From Deltaproteobacteria bacterium (GTDB lineage Bacteria > Desulfobacterota > GWC2-55-46), in assembly GCA_016234935.1 (NCBI GenBank), contig JACRNL010000005.1:124001-188000 (forward strand): 64,000 nt of DNA. Reading direction: 5' to 3'. Under the pieces are notes generated by a model that was not told where the DNA came from, ran no database searches, and saw only the letters and a program-made list of their open reading frames with translations. The position numbers and the translations under genes are program-made. Positions 51,156 to 59,249 of this stretch are shown piece by piece (within the stretch, counting starts at the first letter, position 1; every line of letters starts with the position of its first letter).

Positions 51156-52445
51156 TTATTTTTCAAATTCCTCGAACATTTTTTTTTCGAGCATACGGTA
51201 GCTCAGCGCTTCCTTGAACAGGCCGTAGTTTTCCCAGATTTCTTCTTTGCCATGGTACTTGTCCGGGTATATCCGGTAGTGGCCCCTGTATTTTTCAGGG
51301 GTAAGATTGAACATCAATGAATTGGCGCCGGAGGACAGTCCGAGCCTTCTTCCCTCCTCGCTCTCTATCGTCTCAAGGGCGGTTGTCACGGGTATCTTCG
51401 CCTTCGGCATGAAGAGCCTTGAAACGGCCGTGACCTTCAGGGCCATTTGCGCGCTTCCCGCGGGATGTCCGGCAAGCGGGGTGGACTGGCAGGGGATGAA
51501 CGGGCCGACAGAAACCATATTCGCGCCAAGCTCCTTCATTGTGATTATATCTTCGGCTATTGCCTCTTCCGTCTGGCCGGGAAGGCCGATGAGGAAGCCT
51601 GACGCAAGGTAGTAGCCGAGCTTTTTTATCCCTTTTAAAAGCTCAAGCCTCTTGTCAAGTAACTGCCCTGGATGGATGGAGTCATACAAGGCGCGGTTTG
51701 AAGTTTCAAAGCGCATAAGCGCCCCGCTTGCCCCGGCGGCCTTCATCCTAACGTAGCATTCAAGGCTGCGTTCGCCCACGCTCATGAAGACAAATACCCT
51801 GCAAATCTTTTTTATCCTGACGATTATATCTGCGAGCATATCATCGGTATAATAAAAATCGTCGCCGGACTGAAGGACTATGAGTTTGTATCCGCGCCTA
51901 TTGACGGCGTCGCCTGCCGTTTCCGCTATCTCGTCCGGCGTCATCCTGTAACGCCTGACGTCCGCAGAGCCTTTTCTCAAGCCGCAGTAAAAGCAGTCCC
52001 TCACGCAGTGGTTTGAAAATTCGACTATCCCGTGTATGCAGAAAAAATCCTTCAGATGGGCCTGCCTTACCGTATTGGCCTCGGCAAAAAGGGTTTCAAG
52101 CTCCAGCGGGTCTTCGGTCTTTAAAAGCCTTATAATATTCTCTTTCGAAAGCCCGCCTGCGGCGTGGCTTTTTAACAGTTCCAGAAACTCCCTGTCTAAC
52201 CTTGAAACGTCTATGTGGCCTTTTGGCTCAAGCAGGGCTAATATCTCACCGGCGTCTGTTTGGCTTATCCTGCGTATGGCGACGTCATAGGCGCACAGCA
52301 CCCAGTCCCCTGCCTTGAGGCCGGGCAATTCCACAGCCTGTATCTTACGGACGCCGCCCGAACCTTCGACGGTAATATCCGCAACAGATGAACCTGCGAC
52401 AGAATTTTCTACTGATAACACCTTTGCCGGAATCGTCAGGCACAT
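51156..52445 (-). CDS. hydE: HypC-HydE fusion: hydrogenase maturation chaperone domain joined to radical SAM maturase
   Basis: 429 aa. Residues 1-75 are a complete HypC/HupF domain: MCLTIPAKVLSVE with the essential Cys2, and GDWVLCAYDVAIRRISQTDA. From about residue 90 a HydE-type radical SAM enzyme follows: VEFSNHCVRDCFYCGLR (CxxxCxxC), QSGDDFYY, SGFLIGLPGQTEE and SVGPFIPCQSTPL. HypC normally carries the Fe(CN)2CO unit for [NiFe] hydrogenases; HydE works in [FeFe] H-cluster assembly. The join is seamless, with no stop or frameshift. The neighbour hydG supports the HydE role. HydE and PylB are related; the hydG context favours HydE. Confidence 0.9.
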   Translation of the reverse strand: MCLTIPAKVLSVENSVAGSSVADITVEGSGGVRKIQAVELPGLKAGDWVLCAYDVAIRRISQTDAGEILALLEPKGHIDVSRLDREFLELLKSHAAGGLSKENIIRLLKTEDPLELETLFAEANTVRQAHLKDFFCIHGIVEFSNHCVRDCFYCGLRKGSADVRRYRMTPDEIAETAGDAVNRRGYKLIVLQSGDDFYYTDDMLADIIVRIKKICRVFVFMSVGERSLECYVRMKAAGASGALMRFETSNRALYDSIHPGQLLDKRLELLKGIKKLGYYLASGFLIGLPGQTEEAIAEDIITMKELGANMVSVGPFIPCQSTPLAGHPAGSAQMALKVTAVSRLFMPKAKIPVTTALETIESEEGRRLGLSSGANSLMFNLTPEKYRGHYRIYPDKYHGKEEIWENYGLFKEALSYRMLEKKMFEEFEK

Positions 52446-52610
52446 TGGTTTGATATTGCCGGACGCGCGCCATGAAAGTTCGTGCGCCGGATATTCTCCG
52501 TAAATTTTTACATTGAATTAAACCGTCTTAGAGATTGTACTCCGGCATCCGTTTGCCGTCAATACGCGCGGCAGGCAGGGTGGTCTGAAAAACTCGGAGA
52601 GGAATGAAAA

Positions 52611-52704
52611 AGATTAAAGTTTTTTGGCCGCCTGCGGTAGCAAAGCTGAATGGTTGCATTTTAGCTTTAGCCGTGCGCAGCACTTTTTCAAAAAAGGTAA
52701 GTGA
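52611..52704 (+). repeat. Modular family-2 repeat with one 53-bp unit
   Basis: TTAAAGTTTTTTGGCCGCC, one unit (TAGCAAAGCTGAATGG...TTTAGCCGTGCGCAGCAC), then TTTTTCAAAAAAGGTAAG. It stands between the divergent hydE and DUF4124 genes. Confidence 0.8.
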
Positions 52705-52778
52705 GATAATCCTTGCAAACCGATGCAAAACGTATAAAAATAAGCCCTCACCCGATAAAACAGCTTTCGGAGCTTCTC

Positions 52779-53576
52779 ATGAAACAGGCCTTTTTATATC
52801 TTACAGCCCTGTCGCTTGCGTGCATACTTTTGCCGTCATTATGCAATGCCGAGATATACAAGTACGTTGACAAAAACGGGACTGTCATCATGGTGGACGA
52901 CGTGACGAAGGTCCCTGAAGCCTACCGCGGCCAGATGGAAGTGAGCGGCGGCCGTCGCAGCAAGGAAAGGCCGGCCACGGCCCTGCCAACGCAGGCTGAC
53001 TCGCAAAAACTGCTTAAAAACCTCACTGCCGAACCGTCAGCTCCGGTTGCAGGGGTCGAGCCCCTTGAAGGGGTTCAACCCCCGAAAGACGAAACCAGAC
53101 CCGCCGCCTTAATGCGGCGAATTTCCGCGGCCCTTGACAAGCCCGGCCTTGGCGTCGGATTAAAAATCATTATCGTTGTTATAGCCGCAATAGCCGCGTT
53201 TCTCGTTATAGGCAGGGCCGCCGAGACGGTTGAAGCGAAAAAGGCCGGCGTCCTCATCTGCATACTTTTGATAGGCGCGGTCTCGGTCTTTCTTTTCAGG
53301 GTGTCCGCGCAAAAGGCCGCGGACAGGATAGCCGCCGTGATGAAAAACGTTCGAGGCATTCAGGGGAAGCTGCAAGGGCGGACGGAAACGGCCCGGACAA
53401 TCGAAAATGAATTTAAGGGCGAACCCGGCCCAGCGCCGCCGAGTCTGCCGGGCCAGACGGACACAGCCCGGATGAACGATAATGACCTTTTGAAAGAACC
53501 GGACGCCGCGGCATTGAATGCAGCGCCGGGCGAAGAAAAGATCACCTTAACAATGCCGCTACCGCCCAGAGATTGA
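52779..53576 (+). CDS. DUF4124-domain exported/membrane protein
   Basis: 265 aa. Signal peptide (FLYLTALSLACILLPSLCNA) followed at once by the DUF4124 motif EIYKYVDKNGTVIMVDD. Further on there are two hydrophobic segments (about 130-150 and 160-178) and a charged, low-complexity C-terminus. Function unknown; the N-terminal domain is common in periplasmic proteins. The start at 52779 follows GGAG; the frame is open earlier. Residues AGVEPLEGVQPPKD derive from a palindromic insertion (53051-53083). The 3' end overlaps the convergent Nramp gene by 18 bp. Confidence 0.85.
   Translation: MKQAFLYLTALSLACILLPSLCNAEIYKYVDKNGTVIMVDDVTKVPEAYRGQMEVSGGRRSKERPATALPTQADSQKLLKNLTAEPSAPVAGVEPLEGVQPPKDETRPAALMRRISAALDKPGLGVGLKIIIVVIAAIAAFLVIGRAAETVEAKKAGVLICILLIGAVSVFLFRVSAQKAADRIAAVMKNVRGIQGKLQGRTETARTIENEFKGEPGPAPPSLPGQTDTARMNDNDLLKEPDAAALNAAPGEEKITLTMPLPPRD
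53051..53083 (+). repeat. In-gene G/C palindrome (copy 10) in DUF4124 protein
   Basis: Nearly two modules, read as GVEPLEG-VQPPK in the linker between the DUF4124 domain and the membrane segments. Confidence 0.9.
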
Positions 53577-54896
53577 CATTGACAGTGACAACAGAAGCAG
53601 ATTGACCGCTCCGGGCCTTACGGTATCCGCCAAGAGCAGCGCGTTCAAAAAAACCGCGACGCCCGCCGAAGTCCAGAGGAGCGTATTTTCCAGCCACGCG
53701 GTTTTAAACTGCCCCATGACCCGTTTGGATGACGTCAATATTATGAGAGGCAGCACGGTCAGCGGAAGCTGAATGCTCAATACCACCTGACTCCAGATGA
53801 GGGCGTTAAAGGCGTCTGAAATCAGGAAAACAAAAAAGAGCGCGCTGATAAGCGTAATGAGCGCGCCTGTGCGCGAATGGCTGTCCTTCAGGTCAAGCGG
53901 TTCGCCGAACATCCCGGCAAAGATGCTCGCCCCGGCCATGGCCGCCGTGACAGACGACGAAAGGCCGGACAGAAGAAGGGCAAAGGCAAAGACCGTCGCG
54001 GCCAGAGAACCGAGAAAGGGCTTTAGCGTCACGTGCGCCTCGGTCAGCGTGGAGATGGTCAGCCCGTTGGAATAAAAGACCGCCGCCGCGACCAGCATCA
54101 TCGCGCTGTTTATAACCCAGCCCGCGCTCATGGCCGAGAGCGTGTCGAGAAACTCATATTTAAGCCTCTTTTTCATCACCTCCGCGCCCTCAAGGTTCCA
54201 CTGCCTGCTTTGGATTATCTCGGAATGCAAAAATATATTATGCGGCATAACGACCGCCCCTAAAACGCTCATAAGCACGGGCAAAGACCCGGCGGGGATG
54301 GACGGGACTGCCCAGTTTCGAAAAGCCCCGCCTGCGCCGAGCCATTCCACCTTGACAAGTAAAAGCTCAAATATAAAACTTATCCCGATAAGCGCCACAA
54401 AGGCGATTATCCATCTTTCTATCTTCTTATAGCTGTTTGAAAACACCATAAAGCCCGTGAACGCGGCGGCAAAGACCGCGCCCACGGCAAGGGGCGCGCC
54501 GGTGAGCATATTTATCCCTATGGCCGCGCCTAATAGCTCCGCAAACGCCGTAGCCGCAGACGCGCCGACCGCGCTGAGGAGTATGACTCTACTCGTCCAT
54601 TTGCCGAAAAACTTTGCGCAAGCCTCGGCAAGACAAAGCCCTGTGACTATCCCTAAATGGGCCGCATTATGCTGTATGACGATGAGCATGAGCGTCCCGA
54701 GCGAAACCACCCAGAGAAACTTATACCCATACACCGACCCCGCCGCCATATTAGCCGCCCAGTTGCCCGGGTCAATGAAGCCAACGGTCACGATGAACCC
54801 CGGCCCGATATACCTCAAAAGCTCCAGCCCGCCGAGCTTTGGGGTGTGATTGGCGAAGATGTTTTTTATTTTAACGAGGTTTTTTTGGTGGAACAT
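53559..54896 (-). CDS. Canonical Nramp-family Mn2+/Fe2+ transporter
   Basis: 445 aa, about 11 membrane segments. The TM1 metal site is FIDPGNWA and TM6 has VVMPHNIFLHS, both canonical, so Mn2+ and Fe2+ are the expected substrates, driven by protons. QHNAAHLGIVTG is also conserved. It contrasts with the DAGG/APW paralogue at 7869-9092. No regulator is adjacent. Confidence 0.94.
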   Translation of the reverse strand: MFHQKNLVKIKNIFANHTPKLGGLELLRYIGPGFIVTVGFIDPGNWAANMAAGSVYGYKFLWVVSLGTLMLIVIQHNAAHLGIVTGLCLAEACAKFFGKWTSRVILLSAVGASAATAFAELLGAAIGINMLTGAPLAVGAVFAAAFTGFMVFSNSYKKIERWIIAFVALIGISFIFELLLVKVEWLGAGGAFRNWAVPSIPAGSLPVLMSVLGAVVMPHNIFLHSEIIQSRQWNLEGAEVMKKRLKYEFLDTLSAMSAGWVINSAMMLVAAAVFYSNGLTISTLTEAHVTLKPFLGSLAATVFAFALLLSGLSSSVTAAMAGASIFAGMFGEPLDLKDSHSRTGALITLISALFFVFLISDAFNALIWSQVVLSIQLPLTVLPLIILTSSKRVMGQFKTAWLENTLLWTSAGVAVFLNALLLADTVRPGAVNLLLLSLSMSISGR

Positions 54897-55028
54897 GGGT
54901 GACCGTTTTTTTGGTTTGATGTTTTGATTATAGCGGGAATGAGGGGAAAATGCGGGAGAAAATAAGGATTATTCACAGATGGGCGGTTGGGGGTTGTTTG
55001 GTGGGGGGGCGTAGTTCAACCCGAGCTA

Positions 55029-55550
55029 CTATACTGAAGCACCAAATTGAGTAGTATGACGGAGAAACAACTGAAGTTTATAGTTTCCTCGACTAGACAC
55101 ATAGGGTAGCCCTGAGCGAACGAACCCGGAACGTTCGAGAGTACGGTGCATGCGCACATTGTCCATGCGCGATGTAGCGAACATGCCCATGCCACCGACA
55201 GCGGCAATCGCAGCACTTACGAGCTTGTGCGAGAAACCACGACTACGAGCGGACGGTATTACATGAACCCATCCAAGCTCATAAGGGAAGGCTGAAGTCT
55301 CAAGAGCAACGCCAGCCTTTTCGGACACTGACCTACGATAATTTGGCAAAGGCTGTTTCAATGCAGCAACGCCCATAAGGTGTTGTTCTTCAGTCATAAA
55401 AACGAGGAATTTTGCAGCGTTTCGAACGCGAATCTCCAGACCAGAGGCCGCAACCTCTCCCCCAGTACAAACCAGATTAACGAAGCGCTCTAATTCGGCA
55501 TCAGAACATTCCGTAGGTTTTTTAACGATGATACACTCGGAACGACTCAT
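55029..55550 (-). CDS. GNAT-like N-acetyltransferase
   Basis: 173 aa. Acetyl-CoA loop region PSARSRGFSHKLVSAAI near 100-116 fits the GNAT R/Q-x-x-G-x-G/A pattern loosely (RSRGFS), with ELGWVHVIP before it and the C-terminal RTLERSGFVRSG. Substrate unknown. The base composition is lower in GC than the neighbours and the gene stands alone between repeats, so it may have been acquired. Confidence 0.7.
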   Translation of the reverse strand: MSRSECIIVKKPTECSDAELERFVNLVCTGGEVAASGLEIRVRNAAKFLVFMTEEQHLMGVAALKQPLPNYRRSVSEKAGVALETSAFPYELGWVHVIPSARSRGFSHKLVSAAIAAVGGMGMFATSRMDNVRMHRTLERSGFVRSGLPYVSSRGNYKLQLFLRHTTQFGASV

Positions 55551-55946
55551 AGATGTCTGTTACCGACCTCTGTCCAATTTTTGCGAAGTGTAATTTACTG
55601 CCTTATATTTTCGGTGTCCACAGTTCCTTATATGCGAGACCTAAGCTTGTAGGGTGGGCATCGCCCACCAAAATATCAGCGACGCACTATGTAAATGGTG
55701 GGCTGTGCCCACCCTACGCCTAACACTTTCTTAGTATAGCAGAAGTGCAGCAATGGTGATTTTTTCACCCCCGCCCCGCCCTCCCCCGTCAAGGGGGAGG
55801 AGAAAAAAATCCAACGGCTTATAATAAGAATAATTTGGGTTGAGGAACAAAACCCAACACAATGCGATTGTTGCAATTGTGATCGCCCGCGTAGCGCCGT
55901 ATCTTATCATTCGTTGGGTTTCATACTTCAACCCAACCTACTTATT
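55551..55946. other. 396-bp gene-free region with three repeat families
   Basis: It contains a GTAGGGTGGGCAT palindrome (55649-55717, a divergent relative of 19822-19888), a CCCTCCCCCGTCAAGGGGGAGG stretch (55780-55801) and a palindrome with TTGGGTT...AACCCAAC arms (55846-55941). No coding frame is convincing. Confidence 0.65.
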
Positions 55947-56639
55947 CTACCCTTCCCCTTTCACCCCATACCCCAGATAATTCATCGAGGTATCGCGGGA
56001 AATCTTGAACTCTAACTTCAGCGTGTCAAGGCTCATGCCCTTTATTTCCATTGTCTCAACGTTGTTTTCCTTGAGTATCCGCACGAGGACCGAGGGTTTG
56101 ATGAATTTATTGAAGTCGTGAGTGCCGTTGGGGATCATGTGCAGGATATTTTCAGCGGCGAAGACTGCGAGAAGGCGCGCGCGGACGGTTTTGTTTATCG
56201 TGCCGAAGAAAAAGATGCCGCCGGACTTGAGCATCTTCAGCGCATCGGCGAGAAAACCTTTTAAATCGTCCACGTGCTCAAGCACCTCGGCGCAGACGAT
56301 GACGTCAAACTTCTCCGGGTCTTCCATCAAAAGGCCGGAGGGCGAAAGGACTCGGTAGTCTATCGAAAGCCCGGCCTCGTCAGCGTGCTTTTTAGCCGCG
56401 TCTATGGCAACAAGGGAAAGGTCGATGCCCGTGACCAGCGCTCCGCTTAAGGCAAACCTCTCGGACAAAAGCCCGCCGCCGCAGCCGATATCAAGCACGC
56501 GGGCGCCCTTTAAATCCCCTGCCTTTTTAGCGAAGTAATCAAAGCGCAGCGGATTTATCAGATGGAGCGAAAAGAGCCTGCCCGAAGAGTTCCACCAATC
56601 GCCGCCGAACTTATCGAATTTTTCGGATTCAGTTGTCAT
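55947..56639 (-). CDS. ubiG: UbiG-type O-methyltransferase
   Basis: 230 aa class I SAM methyltransferase acting on quinone-ring hydroxyls. Seen: EKFDKFGGDWWNSSGRLFSLHLINPLR, a UbiG N-terminal signature; VLDIGCGGGLLSE (SAM motif I); and ICAEVLEHV-type motif (CAEVLEHVDD). The frame is open to 56759, but that part would translate palindromic repeats, so the ATG at 56639 is chosen. It is 0.2 kb downstream of ubiD across a repeat block on the same strand. Confidence 0.92.
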   Translation of the reverse strand: MTTESEKFDKFGGDWWNSSGRLFSLHLINPLRFDYFAKKAGDLKGARVLDIGCGGGLLSERFALSGALVTGIDLSLVAIDAAKKHADEAGLSIDYRVLSPSGLLMEDPEKFDVIVCAEVLEHVDDLKGFLADALKMLKSGGIFFFGTINKTVRARLLAVFAAENILHMIPNGTHDFNKFIKPSVLVRILKENNVETMEIKGMSLDTLKLEFKISRDTSMNYLGYGVKGEG

Positions 56640-56659
56640 AGGCCGCCTCGCAATGCACC

Positions 56660-56835
56660 TGATTACAGGACGCCGGAGCGTCCAGGGCTGCATTCCCACG
56701 CCTGCCCTCGCGTGTCTGAAGCGGGGGCCGGAGCGTGGGAACGATAAACGATAAAACAAAGACTCCCCTCACCCTGCCCTCTCCCCAAAGGGGAGAGGAA
56801 TTAAATTCCCACGCTTCTGCGTGGGAACGATAATT
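56660..56835. repeat. Cluster of palindromic repeats between ubiD and ubiG
   Basis: GGACGCCGGAGCGTCC (56667-56682), TTCCCACGC...GCGTGGGAACG with an inserted CCTGCCC/GCGGGGG element (56693-56743), a CCCTCTCCCCAAAGGGGAGAGG hairpin (56778-56799) and TTCCCACGCTTCTGCGTGGGAACG (56807-56830). Confidence 0.8.
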
Positions 56836-56860
56836 AAAGCACGAGCCCGCGCAGCGGAAG

Positions 56861-56901
56861 TAAAGTTTTTTGGCCTTACCTTTTTTTCAAAAAAGGTAAG
56901 C
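56861..56901 (+). repeat. Family-2 repeat, empty form, overlapping the end of ubiD
   Basis: TAAAGTTTTTTGGCC then TTACCTTTTTTTCAAAAAAGG hairpin. On the minus strand the hairpin is translated as the last residues of UbiD (GLPFLKKR) and supplies its TAA stop. Confidence 0.8.
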
Positions 56902-58348
56902 CGTAGTCCGCCCACTTTCTGTCGACGAGGTCGATTATCTCTTTGTCCATTTCCATCTTCTCTCCCCATTTGCGCGTTGCTTCAGGGGGGATCTTTGTGG
57001 TCGCGTCTATGCCCATCTTGCTGCCGAGGCTGTCAAGGGGGGAGGAAAAGTCCAGATAGTCAATCGGCGTGTTCTCGATGATAATAGTGTCCCTTTTAGG
57101 ATCGACCCTTGTGGAGAGCGCCCAGACGACGTCGGCCCAGTCGTGCACGTTGATGTCGTCGTCAACGACGATGACGTATTTGACGTACATGAACTGCTTC
57201 AAGACGCCCCAGATGCCCATCATCAATCTTCTTGCGTGGCCCGGGTATTCTTTTTTAATTGACACGACCGCTATCCTGTAAGACACAGCCTCCATGGGCA
57301 GGGAAAAATCCCTGACTTCGGGAAACTGCAGTTTCAAGGACGGCAGGTAGAGGCTGTTTAATACCGTTCCTATGACCGCGTCCTCCTTTGGCGGCCTTCC
57401 GGTGATGGCCGTAAGATACGTCGGATTTTTTCTGTGCGTGATAGCCTTAAGATGAAATACCGGGAACGGCTCGGCCGAGTTGTAGTAGCCCGTGTGGTCG
57501 CCGAACGGGCCCTCCGGCGCGGTGTCGCCGATGCGTATCTCCCCTTCAAGGATTATCTCGGCGGTCGCTGGAACCTTCAGCGGGACGGTCTTGCACTGGA
57601 CAAGCTCTATGGCCTTTTTCCGGAGGATGCCGGCAAAGTGATACTCTCCCACGTCTTCCGGCACCGGCGTGACCGCGGCTATTATCGTCGCAGGCTCCGC
57701 GCCGATGGCAACGGCAACTGGCATGGTCTTGCCTTCGGCCTCCCAGAGCCTCTGATGGCCCGCCCCGCCCCTGTGCTTCAGCCAGCGCATGATGGCGCGC
57801 TTGCCATCCAAGACCTGCATCCTGTAAACGCCGACGTTATACGGCCCGCCGGACGGCGCCTGCGTTACGACGAGCGGCCAGGTGATAAGCGGCCCGGCGT
57901 CCTTTGGCCAGCACTTTAAAACCGGAAGCATTGAAAATGCCGCGTCCGCGCCCTCAAGGACTACATCCTGGCACGGCGCGCTCCTGACGGTCTTGGGGCC
58001 CAGCGTCAGAATCTTGCCGAAAAACGGCAGCTTTTTAACTGCGTCCCACAACCCCTCCGGCGGCTGGGGCCTTTGCAGGAGCGCGATGAACTCGCCTATC
58101 TGCCGGAGCTCGTCCTCTTGGACGCCGAGGCCCAGGGCGACCCTCTCCCTTGTGCCGAAAAGGTTGGCGATTATGGGAACCCTGCTCCCTTTTACGTTTT
58201 CAAATATAACCGCCGGGCCGTTGTTTTTGACGAGCCTGTCCATTATCTCCGCGGCCTCGAGCACCGGGTCTACCTCTGCCTTAACACGCTTCAGCATGCC
58301 CTTTTTTTCAAGCGCGTCGAGAAATTCCCTTAAATCAGCGTATGCCAT
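56876..58348 (-). CDS. ubiD: UbiD-family 4-hydroxy-3-polyprenylbenzoate decarboxylase
   Basis: 490 aa. It decarboxylates the prenylated hydroxybenzoate using prenyl-FMN from UbiX. Seen: YADLREFLDALEKKGMLKRV, EGPFGDHTGYYN, AITHRKNP and TRVDPKRD. The last eight residues and the TAA stop are encoded by a dispersed hairpin repeat. Menaquinone (futalosine route) UbiD homologues look similar; the adjacent chorismate lyase, UbiA and UbiG favour a 4-hydroxybenzoate-derived quinone. Confidence 0.94.
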   Translation of the reverse strand: MAYADLREFLDALEKKGMLKRVKAEVDPVLEAAEIMDRLVKNNGPAVIFENVKGSRVPIIANLFGTRERVALGLGVQEDELRQIGEFIALLQRPQPPEGLWDAVKKLPFFGKILTLGPKTVRSAPCQDVVLEGADAAFSMLPVLKCWPKDAGPLITWPLVVTQAPSGGPYNVGVYRMQVLDGKRAIMRWLKHRGGAGHQRLWEAEGKTMPVAVAIGAEPATIIAAVTPVPEDVGEYHFAGILRKKAIELVQCKTVPLKVPATAEIILEGEIRIGDTAPEGPFGDHTGYYNSAEPFPVFHLKAITHRKNPTYLTAITGRPPKEDAVIGTVLNSLYLPSLKLQFPEVRDFSLPMEAVSYRIAVVSIKKEYPGHARRLMMGIWGVLKQFMYVKYVIVVDDDINVHDWADVVWALSTRVDPKRDTIIIENTPIDYLDFSSPLDSLGSKMGIDATTKIPPEATRKWGEKMEMDKEIIDLVDRKWADYGLPFLKKR

Positions 58349-58372
58349 GAAGTCCTTTTTGAGTCATACAGG

Positions 58373-59248
58373 TTAAAAACGCAAATCAATGATTATCGCT
58401 AAAAGCACGATAGCGCCTATTACCGCGTTTGCAAGAAATGCCTTGAATCTTCCTTCGCGCGCCGTATTTTTCTTTACATCCAGCACCGTGCCCATAAAAA
58501 GGAAAAAAGCAACGCCGACGCCGGCATAATAAAAAACGCCGCGTCCGGAAACCCACCCTGCCGCCGCGAGAAAGACGGCTGTTAAAAAATAACTGACAAC
58601 GAGCGCAGCGTAAACCTGCCTGCCGAAGTATATGGCCGTTGATTTTACACCTATGCGCATGTCGTCGTCCACGTCCATGAGCGCGTAGATGGTATCATAG
58701 GCCGTTGACCAGAATATGTTGGCGATGAATATCAGGACGGCGGCCATGCCGATTGAATTAGTCGCCGCTGACCAGGCCATGACCGCGCCCCAGCCAAAGG
58801 CTATGCCCAGAAACATCTGCGGAAAATGGCTCACCCTTTTCACGAAGGGATAGACGGCCGCGAGGGCGAGACCGATGACCGATAAAAGCACGGTGAAGGG
58901 GTTAAGGAAAAGCACGAGAATAAATGCGAGCATTGAAAGCGCGGCAAAGACGAACAGGGCGTCCATGACCGTCAGCAAGCCGCTTGCCAGCGGCCTTTGC
59001 CTCGTTCTTTCCACATGCGGGTCGAACTTCCTGTCCGCTATGTCGTTTATGGCGCATCCCGCGCTCCTCATAAGAAAGGTGCCGAAGATGAAAATCGCCA
59101 GATGCTTTGCCGTCGGATAGCCGCCCGAAGCCAGAAAAAGCGACCACAGCGTGGGCCAGAGGACCAGGAGCGTGCCATATTGCTTCGGCAATCTGATGAG
59201 GTCCGATATTGCTGTAAGTTTTTTCATGCAAAGGGCGTTCGTGTTCAT
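58373..59248 (-). CDS. ubiA: 4-hydroxybenzoate polyprenyltransferase
   Basis: 291 aa membrane protein with about 8-9 helices. The two Asp-rich motifs are present: AINDIADRKFDPHVERT and TIYALMDVDDDMRIGVKST. It attaches the isoprenoid tail to 4-hydroxybenzoate. A GTG at 59260 is also in frame and overlaps the upstream stop; the ATG at 59248 directly follows it. It lies between ubiC and ubiD with small gaps, a ubiC-ubiA-ubiD operon. Confidence 0.95.
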   Translation of the reverse strand: MNTNALCMKKLTAISDLIRLPKQYGTLLVLWPTLWSLFLASGGYPTAKHLAIFIFGTFLMRSAGCAINDIADRKFDPHVERTRQRPLASGLLTVMDALFVFAALSMLAFILVLFLNPFTVLLSVIGLALAAVYPFVKRVSHFPQMFLGIAFGWGAVMAWSAATNSIGMAAVLIFIANIFWSTAYDTIYALMDVDDDMRIGVKSTAIYFGRQVYAALVVSYFLTAVFLAAAGWVSGRGVFYYAGVGVAFFLFMGTVLDVKKNTAREGRFKAFLANAVIGAIVLLAIIIDLRF

Positions 59249-59249
59249 T

